From positions 32,826 through 96,825 of the forward strand of contig DAIUEJ010000005.1 in the NCBI GenBank assembly GCA_036845225.1: 64,000 nucleotides of DNA, written 5' to 3'. The notes beneath the pieces were generated by a model. It made no database searches. It was not told the origin of the DNA and worked only from the letters and a program-made list of their open reading frames with translations. The position numbers and the translations under genes are program-made. The stretch is from FEN-680 sp036845225 (GTDB lineage Bacteria > Actinomycetota > Geothermincolia > Fen-727 > Anoxymicrobiaceae). How positions within the stretch are numbered: the stretch's first letter is position 1; the number at the start of each line of letters is the position of its first letter. Of this stretch, positions 50,858 through 58,729 are shown piece after piece.

Positions 50858-51901
50858 TTAGGCTGCTTTCTTCTCCTCAGGCATGACCTTCACAACTACT
50901 TTCTCAGTGCGCCTTATCACACACAGGTCCACGCTTTGGCCTATCTGTTCTTCGGTCAGCATCATGTGCAGGTCGTCGATTCCCTTGACCGGCTGCTCCC
51001 CGTACCCCACGATGACGTCTCCTTCTTTCAGCCCCGCCCTCTCGGCCGGGCCCGACGGCTCGACCTGGGTCACCAGGAAGCCTGTCTCGACAGGCAGGCC
51101 GTGGAACCTCACCAGCCTGCGGTGCAGCTCGGTGTTCTGCCCCAGGAGGCCAAGGTAGCTCCTCTTGACCATGCCGTACTTCATGATCCTCGCCGCCACG
51201 AACTTGGCGGTGTTGATCGCTATAGCGAAGCAGATACCCTGAGCCGGCAGGATGATAGCGGTGTTGACGCCTATTACCTCTCCGAGCGTGTTCACCAGCG
51301 GCCCGCCCGAGTTGCCGGGGTTCAGCGCCGCGTCGGTCTGGATCACGTCGTCGATGAGCCTGCCCGATTGCGAGCGCAGCGACCGCCCCAGCGCGCTCAC
51401 GACGCCCGCGGTGACCGAGCACTGGAAGCCGTAGGGGTTCCCGACGGCGACGACGAGCTGTCCGACTCTGAGTCTTGAAGAGTCGCCGAAAGTGGCAGCC
51501 TTCAGATCCGGCGCGCTGATCCTTATTACGGCCGTGTCGGTATCCGGGTCGTCGCCGATGACGTCCGCGCGGTAAGACCGCCCATCGGGCAGCATGACCT
51601 CCAGGGCGGCGGCGTTCTGCACGACGTGCGAGTTGGTGATGATGAAGCCGTCGCTCGTGAACACGAAGCCTGAGCCCGTGCCCCGCGTCTCCCTCGGGAT
51701 GCGGATCGCCTTGTGGCGGCCGCTGTCCTTGGGCGTCACGGCGATGTTGACCACCGAGGGGCTGACGACGTCCGCGCTTCCTACGACCGCCCGGGAATAG
51801 GCGTCCAGGAGCTCTTCATCGTGGACCGGCTCTAGCTCCCGTTCTTGTCTGGCTTCAACCGCCGTGCCAGTATCATCTATGAATTCAAATCCTCGCTGCA
51901 T
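50858..51901 (-). CDS. HtrA/DegP-like serine protease with PDZ domain, predicted cytosolic
   Basis: The trypsin-like domain (about residues 40-245) has the full triad: ITNSHVVQ, DTDTAVIR and LNPGNSGGPL. One PDZ domain follows (about 255-340; LVTQVEPSGPAERAGLKEGDVIVGYGEQPVKG). Unlike most Gram-positive HtrA proteins, the N-terminus (MQRGFEFIDDTGTAVEARQERELEP) has no membrane anchor or signal peptide, so the enzyme should be in the cytosol. Start ATG with GGAG upstream. Its promoter region is shared with the divergent methyltransferase. Confidence 0.92.
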   Translation of the reverse strand: MQRGFEFIDDTGTAVEARQERELEPVHDEELLDAYSRAVVGSADVVSPSVVNIAVTPKDSGRHKAIRIPRETRGTGSGFVFTSDGFIITNSHVVQNAAALEVMLPDGRSYRADVIGDDPDTDTAVIRISAPDLKAATFGDSSRLRVGQLVVAVGNPYGFQCSVTAGVVSALGRSLRSQSGRLIDDVIQTDAALNPGNSGGPLVNTLGEVIGVNTAIILPAQGICFAIAINTAKFVAARIMKYGMVKRSYLGLLGQNTELHRRLVRFHGLPVETGFLVTQVEPSGPAERAGLKEGDVIVGYGEQPVKGIDDLHMMLTEEQIGQSVDLCVIRRTEKVVVKVMPEEKKAA

Positions 51902-52096
51902 GCTGAACTGCTCCGCCGTCTCGACTCTCGCGGCTCTGGATTAATTAAACCGTTTTTCCCCGTTTTGCAACATGACGAAATTCAACCCTTCTGTGGGACA
52001 ATGGGGCGCACAGGAACGGGCGCTCGCCGCCCGAATTTCCTAACATGGGCAAAGACACTATCCGTCAGGGTCGTGTCACATCGGAAGGGAGGGCTT

Positions 52097-52684
52097 TTGC
52101 CGGAAAACCAACACAGGTTCCACCACCACGACGAGAGTGAGCGGCGCAAGTGGCAGGACCCCGAGGAGATCCTCGCCGGCATCGGGCTCTCGAGCGGCGA
52201 CACCTTCGTCGACGTCGGGTGCGGCGACGGCTTCTTCGCCGTCCCGGCTGCCAGGATCGCAGGTGAGAGCGGCAGGGTTTTCGGGATCGACGTCGATGAG
52301 GTCGGCCTCGACGAGTTGAGGCAGAAGGCACAGGCGGAAGGCCTCGCCAACATCGAGCTTGCCCCCGGGGAAGCTGAGACGACTCTCGCGTGTAACGCCT
52401 GCGCCGACTATGTCTTCTTCGGTATCGACCTGCACGATTTCCGGGACCCGGGAATGGTGCTAGCCAACGCCCGGAAGATGATCAAGGCATCCGGCACCCT
52501 GGTCGACCTCGACTGGAAGGACGAGCCCATGGACATCGGGCCGCCGCCCGCCATCAGGTTCTCCGTCGAGAAGGCGTCGGGGTTGATAACGGCCGCCGGC
52601 TTCTTTGTGAGGTCGGTCTCCGAACCGGGGCCGATGCACTACATGATCACCGCGCGCCCGGTCGTCGTGACCCAGGAAAGCTGA
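52097..52684 (+). CDS. SAM-dependent methyltransferase (class I)
   Basis: The 195-residue enzyme has motif I FVDVGCGDGFFAVPAARIAG, the ribose-binding FGIDVDE, and motif IV near DYVFFGIDLHD. The TTG at 52097 is chosen because GGGAGGG lies just before it and homology to small UbiE-like methyltransferases begins here (HRFHHHDESERRKWQDPEEIL); the open frame continues upstream to 51845 without conserved sequence. The HHH tract near the N-terminus could bind metal. It ends 9 bp before ald. Confidence 0.85.
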   Translation: MPENQHRFHHHDESERRKWQDPEEILAGIGLSSGDTFVDVGCGDGFFAVPAARIAGESGRVFGIDVDEVGLDELRQKAQAEGLANIELAPGEAETTLACNACADYVFFGIDLHDFRDPGMVLANARKMIKASGTLVDLDWKDEPMDIGPPPAIRFSVEKASGLITAAGFFVRSVSEPGPMHYMITARPVVVTQES

Positions 52685-52693
52685 GGTTCCGGC

Positions 52694-53776
52694 ATGAGGA
52701 TCGGGGTGCCCGTCGAGATCAAGGAAGGCGAGGAGCGGGTCGCCATGACGCCCTCGGGCGCGAAAGCGTTCGCCTCCAGAGGGCACACGGTGCTGATCCA
52801 GAGCCGGGCCGGCCTCTACTGTGGCTTCGAAGACTCCGAGTACGTGGACGCCGGTGCGCGCGTCCTGGACGAGGCGCGCGAGGTCTGGGACGGCGCGGAG
52901 ATGGTGCTCAAGGTGAAGGAGCCTGTGGGTGAAGAGGTTCACTACCTGCGCGACGACCTGATCCTGTTCACTTTTCTTCACCTGGCCGCTGACAAGGTCC
53001 TCACCGAGACGCTGCTGAGCGCGCGCGTGACCGCGCTCGGATATGAGACGGTGGAGCTTCCGGGCGGCAGCCTCCCGCTGCTCGAGCCGATGAGCGAGGT
53101 CGCGGGCTGTCTGGCGATAGTCAACGCGGGGTGGCTGCTGGACGCGCACCGCGGAGGCCGTGGGGTGCTGCTCCCAGGCATATCCGGTTCGCCGCCCGGG
53201 CGGGTGACCATCGTGGGCGGCGGAACGGCCGGCATCAACGCCTGCCGGGTCGCCTGGGGCATGGGTGCGTTAGTCACCGTGCTGGACGCCTCGCCCATGC
53301 GACTTACCTACCTCCGAGATGTTTTCCACGGCAAGGTATCGACCGCGTTCTCGTCGGCCGCCATGCTCGAGGAGCTGCTGCCCGTGACGGACCTGCTGGT
53401 GGGCGCTGTGCTCATCCACGGGGGCAGGGCCCCTATGCTGCTCACGCGCCCCATGGTCGCTTCGATGCCGAACGGCAGCGTGCTCGTGGACATCTCCATC
53501 GACCAGGGAGGCATCGCCGAGACGTCGCGGCCCACCACGCACGCGAACCCCTACTACATCGAGGAAGGCGTGGTCCACAGTTGCATCACGAACCTGCCCG
53601 CGGCAGTGCCCCGCAGCGCGACCTTGAGCCTGACCGCCAGGACACTGCCCTACGCGCTGGACATAGCCGACAAAGGGCTGGACAGGGCGATGGATGAGGA
53701 CGGGTCCCTGCGCATGGGGCTGAACGTGAGGAACGGCGAGCTGATCCACCCCGGGGTCAAAGCCGCGTTCGCCTGA
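52694..53776 (+). CDS. ald: Alanine dehydrogenase
   Basis: Ald interconverts alanine and pyruvate with NAD and ammonia. The 360-residue protein starts MRIGVPVEIKEGEERVAMTP. The substrate Lys is in LKVKEPVG and the catalytic His in FTFLHLAAD. The NAD-binding motif is IVGGGTAGINACRVAWGMGA. DISIDQGGIAETSRPTTH is also diagnostic. It likely forms an operon with the methyltransferase 9 bp upstream. A REP hairpin begins 2 bp after its stop. Confidence 0.95.
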   Translation: MRIGVPVEIKEGEERVAMTPSGAKAFASRGHTVLIQSRAGLYCGFEDSEYVDAGARVLDEAREVWDGAEMVLKVKEPVGEEVHYLRDDLILFTFLHLAADKVLTETLLSARVTALGYETVELPGGSLPLLEPMSEVAGCLAIVNAGWLLDAHRGGRGVLLPGISGSPPGRVTIVGGGTAGINACRVAWGMGALVTVLDASPMRLTYLRDVFHGKVSTAFSSAAMLEELLPVTDLLVGAVLIHGGRAPMLLTRPMVASMPNGSVLVDISIDQGGIAETSRPTTHANPYYIEEGVVHSCITNLPAAVPRSATLSLTARTLPYALDIADKGLDRAMDEDGSLRMGLNVRNGELIHPGVKAAFA

Positions 53777-53777
53777 C

Positions 53778-53806
53778 TGCAAAATGGGGCCAGGCACCTT
53801 TTTGCA
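53778..53806. repeat. REP-like hairpin F1 (TGCAAAA arms)
   Basis: TGCAAAA (53778-53784) pairs with TTTTGCA (53800-53806) around the core GGGGCCAGGCACC. It differs from G1 by one base in the core. It starts 2 bp after the ald stop. Confidence 0.88.
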
Positions 53807-53812
53807 TGTTTC

Positions 53813-53848
53813 GCTTAAGAAAACCGACCTGACCCCGGAAAGTTAAGC
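53813..53848. repeat. REP-like hairpin F2 (GCTTAA arms)
   Basis: GCTTAA (53813-53818) and TTAAGC (53843-53848) enclose CGACCTGACCCCG. It lies 7 bp from F1 and 8 bp from the stop of the convergent phosphoesterase gene, again a pair of hairpins with different arms. Confidence 0.82.
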
Positions 53849-53856
53849 CAGGCCTG

Positions 53857-55173
53857 TCACTTGTACGGCGTGCCTTTCCTGGTCGCCTGGAGGATCAGCG
53901 GCGGGCGCGGCTGCTGTGTGAAGTCGAACGCGGCGGTCATATCCCTGGCCTGGCTGTCGCGGGCCGTGAGCGTGCTGACGCCGAAACGTTCTTCCACGAT
54001 CTTGAGCCACGATTCGAAGGAGTAGATATTCTTGTCGATGTAGCCGCGCCTGGCGTAGGGGCTTATCACGAGCCCCGGGACGCGTATCCCGTATCCATAC
54101 TGGTCAACGCTTGGCGGCGGCACGTGGTCGTAGAAACCGCCCCAGTCGTCCCACGAGATGAAGATGGCGGTGCTGTTCCAGTCTTTGCTCTTCATCACCG
54201 CGTTGACCAGCCCGGTGACGTAAGCCATGCCCGCCCGGACACCACTGGGAGGGTGCTCACTCACCGCGCTCGACGGGATGACCCAACTGACCTGGGGCAG
54301 CTTGCCGGCGCGCGCGTCCTTGTAGAAGTTGGCAGTGTCCACCAGGCGGTCCCACTGGGCGGGGTTGTCCTTCACCTTCGGGAACGCGGGGAGCGGGTTC
54401 CATAACGTGTATTTCTTCGGTGCCTGCGCCTGCTGCGGCACCGAGCCGACCACCTCCCCGTCCTCGGTGTCGGGGATCTTCCCGGAGGTCACGTAGTACT
54501 TCCAGTCGATCTTGCCGCTCATGAGAAGCTCGGTGATCTCCGGAAAGTTGTAGGTGGAGGGTTTAGCCTGGCCCTTCGTGCCGACGTATCCGCCGCTCTG
54601 CGCCGCGAGCATGTAGAGGTGCGCCGGCAAGCTGTAGCTCGCGACCGACTCGAACATCCGGTCCTGCAGGACGAAATCGCGCGCGTAATCCCAGTAGTTG
54701 GGGATCTCGCGGTAGTCGTGCCATCCCATGACGTCCTTGGGGTTCAGCTTGCCGGGGTTTGGCGCGCCAGACTTGCCCTTGTAGGACTCCGCAAGGAACC
54801 CGTCCATCTTGCCGCCGTTGACATCCGCCTGGGAGTTGTCCCAGAGGTGAGGGCCGCCCCGGTTGACAGGATTGGGGTCGTGGAACGGCGCGACCAGCGA
54901 GCCGTCCACCGGGTCGGTCAGGGCGACCCCGGGAGGTATGCCATCGGCGCCGGGATACGTCCCGAAGTAGCTGTCGAAGCTCCTGTTCTCCTGCATGATG
55001 AAGACGAAGTGCTCTATCTTTGAGAGGCCGGGCGGGCTGACCGGTTTTGTTGAGGAGGTGCCGGTCTGTGTGGTTGTCGAGCCGCACGAAGCAGCGAGCA
55101 ATGCCAGGGCGAGAATGCCCACTATCCTGAAAGCAGCCGCGCGCTTTGTTATGGCCCGTTTCACCCTGTCCAA
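53857..55173 (-). CDS. Secreted lipoprotein phosphoesterase (acid phosphatase / phospholipase C family)
   Basis: The 438-residue protein has a lipoprotein signal (basic N-terminus, hydrophobic run, lipobox LAASC near residue 30) and a Thr/Ser-rich linker. The phosphoesterase domain opens IEHFVFIMQENRSFDSYFGTYPG, the motif of AcpA and bacterial phospholipase C. Later segments are ISWDDWGGFYDHVPPP and RVPGLVISPYARRGYID, carrying further metal ligands. It should act at the cell surface to release phosphate or head groups from organic phosphates. It follows the BKACE gene by 84 bp on the same strand but looks functionally separate. Confidence 0.92.
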   Translation of the reverse strand: MDRVKRAITKRAAAFRIVGILALALLAASCGSTTTQTGTSSTKPVSPPGLSKIEHFVFIMQENRSFDSYFGTYPGADGIPPGVALTDPVDGSLVAPFHDPNPVNRGGPHLWDNSQADVNGGKMDGFLAESYKGKSGAPNPGKLNPKDVMGWHDYREIPNYWDYARDFVLQDRMFESVASYSLPAHLYMLAAQSGGYVGTKGQAKPSTYNFPEITELLMSGKIDWKYYVTSGKIPDTEDGEVVGSVPQQAQAPKKYTLWNPLPAFPKVKDNPAQWDRLVDTANFYKDARAGKLPQVSWVIPSSAVSEHPPSGVRAGMAYVTGLVNAVMKSKDWNSTAIFISWDDWGGFYDHVPPPSVDQYGYGIRVPGLVISPYARRGYIDKNIYSFESWLKIVEERFGVSTLTARDSQARDMTAAFDFTQQPRPPLILQATRKGTPYK

Positions 55174-55257
55174 TCCCCGCCTCGACAGTCAGTTTCGCTA
55201 CACTGCTTGATTCGAGTGAAGCGGGTTGAATCCTATCGGGTCCGCCCTTGAGTGACG

Positions 55258-56097
55258 TCAGATCGCGAGTATGGCGCGCGCTTCGTGGGGAGAGGCGACC
55301 TCGCGCCCCAGTTCGCCCGCGAGCCACACCACCCGTTCGACCAGTTGCGCGTTGGAGGAAGCGAGCTCGCCCCTGCGGTAGTAGATGTTGTCCTCGAGCC
55401 CGACGCGCGCGTGCCCACCGGTGAGGATAGCCATGGCGCTCATGGGGAGTTGGGCGCGGCCGATGCCCGATACGTTGAAAATCGCCCCTTCGGGCAGGTG
55501 GTCGATCATGGTAAGCAGGTTGCGCGGCGTGCCGGGGTAACCACCCATGCCGCCCACGCCCATCACGAAGTTGACGTAGTAAGGCTCGCGGACGAGGCCC
55601 TTGGAGATGAGGTTCTCGACCTCGCCGAACATCGCCGGGCTGTAAACCTCCATCTCGGGCTTGATGCCACGCTCCAGCATCGCCGCCGCGAAGGCCTCGA
55701 TGTCCGAGCGGAGGTTGACGAACTGGTCCTCCACCGCTTGGCCACTCGCGTCTTTGACAAAGAAGACGACCGTGCCCATGTTCAGTGAAGCCATGTCGGG
55801 GTCGGCATCGAGAGAGCTGATGCGCTGCGCGACCGGGATGCCGGAGTCGCCGGTCGTGTCCTGCACCACCAGCGGGCATCGCGCCCTGATGCCCTCGTTT
55901 ATCTCGCGAAAGATGTCGGCGTCGGCGATGCCGCGCCCGTCCCCGTCTCGCGCGTGCAGGTGGACTATCGACGCCCCCGCGTTCCAGCACTCCACCGCCG
56001 CCTCGATTATCTCTGGAGGCTGCTCGGGCAGCGAGGGGTTGGCCTCCTTTCCGTGCATGCCCCCGGTGAGCGCGGCCGTGATGATGAGCTTGTCCAT
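55258..56097 (-). CDS. BKACE family (DUF849) beta-keto acid cleavage enzyme
   Basis: This TIM-barrel enzyme family cleaves beta-keto acids using acetyl-CoA and zinc; the founding member Kce acts on 3-keto-5-aminohexanoate. In its 279 residues the zinc ligands are in VHLHARDGDGR (His-x-His), and the KPEMEVYSPAM strand carries a conserved Glu. The specificity is unknown because the family is broad. The gene starts 1 bp after the acyl-CoA synthetase stop, so products of the two enzymes are likely linked through CoA esters. Confidence 0.93.
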   Translation of the reverse strand: MDKLIITAALTGGMHGKEANPSLPEQPPEIIEAAVECWNAGASIVHLHARDGDGRGIADADIFREINEGIRARCPLVVQDTTGDSGIPVAQRISSLDADPDMASLNMGTVVFFVKDASGQAVEDQFVNLRSDIEAFAAAMLERGIKPEMEVYSPAMFGEVENLISKGLVREPYYVNFVMGVGGMGGYPGTPRNLLTMIDHLPEGAIFNVSGIGRAQLPMSAMAILTGGHARVGLEDNIYYRRGELASSNAQLVERVVWLAGELGREVASPHEARAILAI

Positions 56098-56098
56098 G

Positions 56099-58231
56099 TC
56101 AGCGGCCTTTCCTGATCCTGCCCCACTCGACGAGGGCGGACGCCGCGGCCGTCCACTGCGCGACGTCGGGGAGCACCGGGACGCCGACCTCCTCCAGCGC
56201 CCTCGCCATCCTGGCCGTGTAAGGGCCGCCGGCCGCGCAGCCGACGATGGGCTTATCGGCGAGCCTGTTCAGCGTCGCCATCCGCTCGACGATGCTCTCG
56301 TCCAGCGGCGTGTCCTGAAACACGAAGAACGGCATGATGACGTCGACCTTCGGGTCGTCCAGGAGCGTCCTGATGACGAACTCGTAGTCCTCGGCCGACG
56401 CCGAGCCGGTCACGTCCACCGGGTTCTCCACGAGATAGAAGAACGAGAAGTGGTCGCGCATCGCGCGCACCGACGGCCTCGCCAGGCGCACCAGCTCGAG
56501 CCCCCTTGCGGGGAACAGGTCCAGCGCGTTCACCATGGGGCCGGCGCCGTTGGACAGCATCGCCGCCCTCGGACCGGCCGCCGCCGGTTGCAGCGCCAGA
56601 GCCTGGCACGCCGCGAAGAGCTCGTGGAAGCTATCGGTCGTGATGACGCCCGCCTGGCGCAGCACGCCCTCGTACACCGCGTAGGTCCCTCCATAGGCGC
56701 CGGTGTGTGAAACCGCGGCGTTCGCCGACCTCGCGTTGCGGCCTGTCTTGAAGGTGACTACCGGCTTGCCGTGCTCCTTTATGGAGCGTCTAGCAGCGGC
56801 CAGGAACTTACGACCGTCGCCGAGCCCTTCGATGTAGCTGCCGACAACGGACGTGTTCTCGTCGGCCGCCAGGCATGCGATGAGGTCGCCCTCGTCCACG
56901 TCCACCCGGTTGCCGTAGGAGACCATCCTGCTCACACCGGACACCTCCGCGGCCTCCAGGAACCCGCAGCCCCAGGTGCCGCTCTGCGTTATGAAGCTCA
57001 TACTGCCTGCCGGCGGCCTGAGCAGGCACTCGTGGCTGTGGAAGAACGAGTCGAACCTGCTGCGCCCGTCGAACGCGCCGATGCAGTTGGGCCCGACCAC
57101 GCGGACGTCCAGCTCGCGCGCCAGCCGAGTCATCTTGCGCTCGATGTGCTCGCGGCTGCCGCCGAGCTCCTTGCCCCCGCCTGAAACAACGAGGAGTGCG
57201 TGGGTCCCGTTCGCGGCAAGCTCCTTCATCAGGCGCGGGCCTTCGGAGAGGTCGACCACCATGACCGCGAGCTCGGGGGCCTCGGGAAGCGCGTCCAGCG
57301 ACGGGTAGCACTTGACCCCCATGATGGTCTCGCGCTTGGGGTTGATGGGATAGATGCGGCCCTTGAACTCGTAATTCACCAGGGAATCGACGATGACGTT
57401 GCCGATCTTGCCGGGGCTCGCCGAGGCGCCGATGACCGCGACGCTCGCCGGGTTGAAGAAATACTCGAGGTGCCCGGTGTGCGGCTTGCCGGCGGACAGC
57501 ACCCGTGGGCGTACCACGTCGGAGAGCACGACCTTGGCGTCCACAACGACCGCGCCTTTCGGGTGGACGATGACCGGGTTGAAGTCGGCGCTCTCGAAAT
57601 AGGGCGCGATGTCGGCTCCGAGCCTGGCGATCGTGAGGATGGTGTCCTCGAGCGCCTGCACGTCACACGGCTCGGCGCCACGGAAGCCACCGAGCAAGGC
57701 CCTGCTCTTGAGGCCGCGGAGCATCTCGCGAACGTCGCGCCGCGCCACTGGCAGCATTCGGAAGGCCACGTCCTCGAGCAGGTCGGTGAGGATGCCGCCC
57801 ATCCCGACCATCAGCACCGGACCGAAATGCGGGTCGTTCTGCAGGCCCACGATCATCTCGACGCCCGGCGGGACCTGCTCCTCCACCAGAACGCCCTCGA
57901 AGCCCCGGTGGCGCATCGAGTCGTTGGCGCGCGCCCGCATGTCGCCGAACTCGCGGCGCAGCTCCCCCGGCCCTTTGACGCCGAGCTTCACGGCGCCGCT
58001 CTCGGTCTTGTGGAGCATCCGGTCAGAGGAGACCTTGATCACGACCGGATAGCCGATGCCGGCGCCGATCTTCGAGGCCTCGTCCGCGGTCCTGGCGACG
58101 CGCCCTACGGGGACGCGCACCCCGCGCTGAGCGAGCCACGCCTTGACCATTGCCTCTGGAAAAGCGATGCCGCCTTGCGCTTTGATGCGGTCGTACTCGC
58201 CTTTGAAATGTTGTGTGTTCTTCTTCGCCAT
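56099..58231 (-). CDS. NDP-forming acyl-CoA synthetase (ATP-grasp first, then CoA-binding)
   Basis: The 710-residue protein converts an acyl-CoA plus ADP and phosphate to acid plus ATP, or the reverse. The ATP-grasp subdomain is N-terminal (FPEAMVKAWLAQRGVRVP, PVVIKVSSDRMLHKTESGAVKLG, GVLVEEQVPPGVEMIVG). The CoA-binding Rossmann domain follows from about residue 245 (FFNPASVAVIGASASPGKIGN), then the ligase domains with the phospho-His region VSHTGAYGG. The usual order of acetate-CoA ligases is the reverse. The ATG at 58231 follows GGGGAGAG; a REP hairpin lies 10 bp upstream. It sits between a cupin and the BKACE gene. Confidence 0.93.
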   Translation of the reverse strand: MAKKNTQHFKGEYDRIKAQGGIAFPEAMVKAWLAQRGVRVPVGRVARTADEASKIGAGIGYPVVIKVSSDRMLHKTESGAVKLGVKGPGELRREFGDMRARANDSMRHRGFEGVLVEEQVPPGVEMIVGLQNDPHFGPVLMVGMGGILTDLLEDVAFRMLPVARRDVREMLRGLKSRALLGGFRGAEPCDVQALEDTILTIARLGADIAPYFESADFNPVIVHPKGAVVVDAKVVLSDVVRPRVLSAGKPHTGHLEYFFNPASVAVIGASASPGKIGNVIVDSLVNYEFKGRIYPINPKRETIMGVKCYPSLDALPEAPELAVMVVDLSEGPRLMKELAANGTHALLVVSGGGKELGGSREHIERKMTRLARELDVRVVGPNCIGAFDGRSRFDSFFHSHECLLRPPAGSMSFITQSGTWGCGFLEAAEVSGVSRMVSYGNRVDVDEGDLIACLAADENTSVVGSYIEGLGDGRKFLAAARRSIKEHGKPVVTFKTGRNARSANAAVSHTGAYGGTYAVYEGVLRQAGVITTDSFHELFAACQALALQPAAAGPRAAMLSNGAGPMVNALDLFPARGLELVRLARPSVRAMRDHFSFFYLVENPVDVTGSASAEDYEFVIRTLLDDPKVDVIMPFFVFQDTPLDESIVERMATLNRLADKPIVGCAAGGPYTARMARALEEVGVPVLPDVAQWTAAASALVEWGRIRKGR

Positions 58232-58241
58232 CTCTCTCCCC

Positions 58242-58271
58242 TGCAAAATGGGGACAGGCACCTTTTTGCAT
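58242..58271. repeat. REP hairpin G1, left half of a perfect inverted pair
   Basis: TGCAAAA and TTTTGCA arms enclose GGGGACAGGCACC. The 30-bp unit is an exact reverse complement of G2 (58304-58333) 32 bp away. It lies just upstream of the synthetase ribosome binding site. Confidence 0.92.
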
Positions 58272-58303
58272 GCTTCAATAAATCATCGCGTCCGCGCCCT
58301 CCA

Positions 58304-58333
58304 ATGCAAAAAGGTGCCTGTCCCCATTTTGCA
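58304..58333. repeat. REP hairpin G2, right half of a perfect inverted pair
   Basis: Exact reverse complement of G1, with core GGTGCCTGTCCCC. It ends 1 bp from the cupin stop codon (58335). The G1-G2 pair has the layout of a BIME. Confidence 0.92.
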
Positions 58334-58334
58334 T

Positions 58335-58718
58335 TTATTCCGCTGGCATCATCTGGCGGATGTAGTCCGACGGAGCCGGGGGCACGAACACGCACACTAT
58401 CTCGAGCGGCTCCGTCCCCGTGTTGAGCGTCCTGTGCTCGACGCCGGGTGGCGCGTAGATCACAACCCCTGGCTTGAGCTCGCACTCCTCCCCCGCCAGC
58501 CACGCCTTGCCCGTCCCCCGGGTGAACACCATCAGCTCGCCCGAACCTTCGTGCACGTGGAGGTCCGTGCACCCGCCCTCGGGCGCCAGTGTTGAGAATA
58601 TCAGCGTGAAGCCCTGCACGTCCGGGTGCGTGCCCGGGTCCATCACCAGCTTGAGCGTGCGCTCGCACGGCGCCGGCACCCGCGATTCGACAATCTTACT
58701 CGCGTCCACGTAAGGCAT
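58335..58718 (-). CDS. Cupin domain protein
   Basis: This 127-residue single cupin barrel has the first motif around DLHVHEGSGELMVFTRGTG (two His and a Glu for metal) and the second around PGVEHRTLNTG. The ATG at 58718 is supported by GAGGAGCGGG. Small cupins in catabolic clusters often isomerise or bind sugar acids and keto acids. It lies 11 bp after the fucose-isomerase-like gene. Confidence 0.9.
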   Translation of the reverse strand: MPYVDASKIVESRVPAPCERTLKLVMDPGTHPDVQGFTLIFSTLAPEGGCTDLHVHEGSGELMVFTRGTGKAWLAGEECELKPGVVIYAPPGVEHRTLNTGTEPLEIVCVFVPPAPSDYIRQMMPAE

Positions 58719-58729
58719 CCCGCTCCTCC

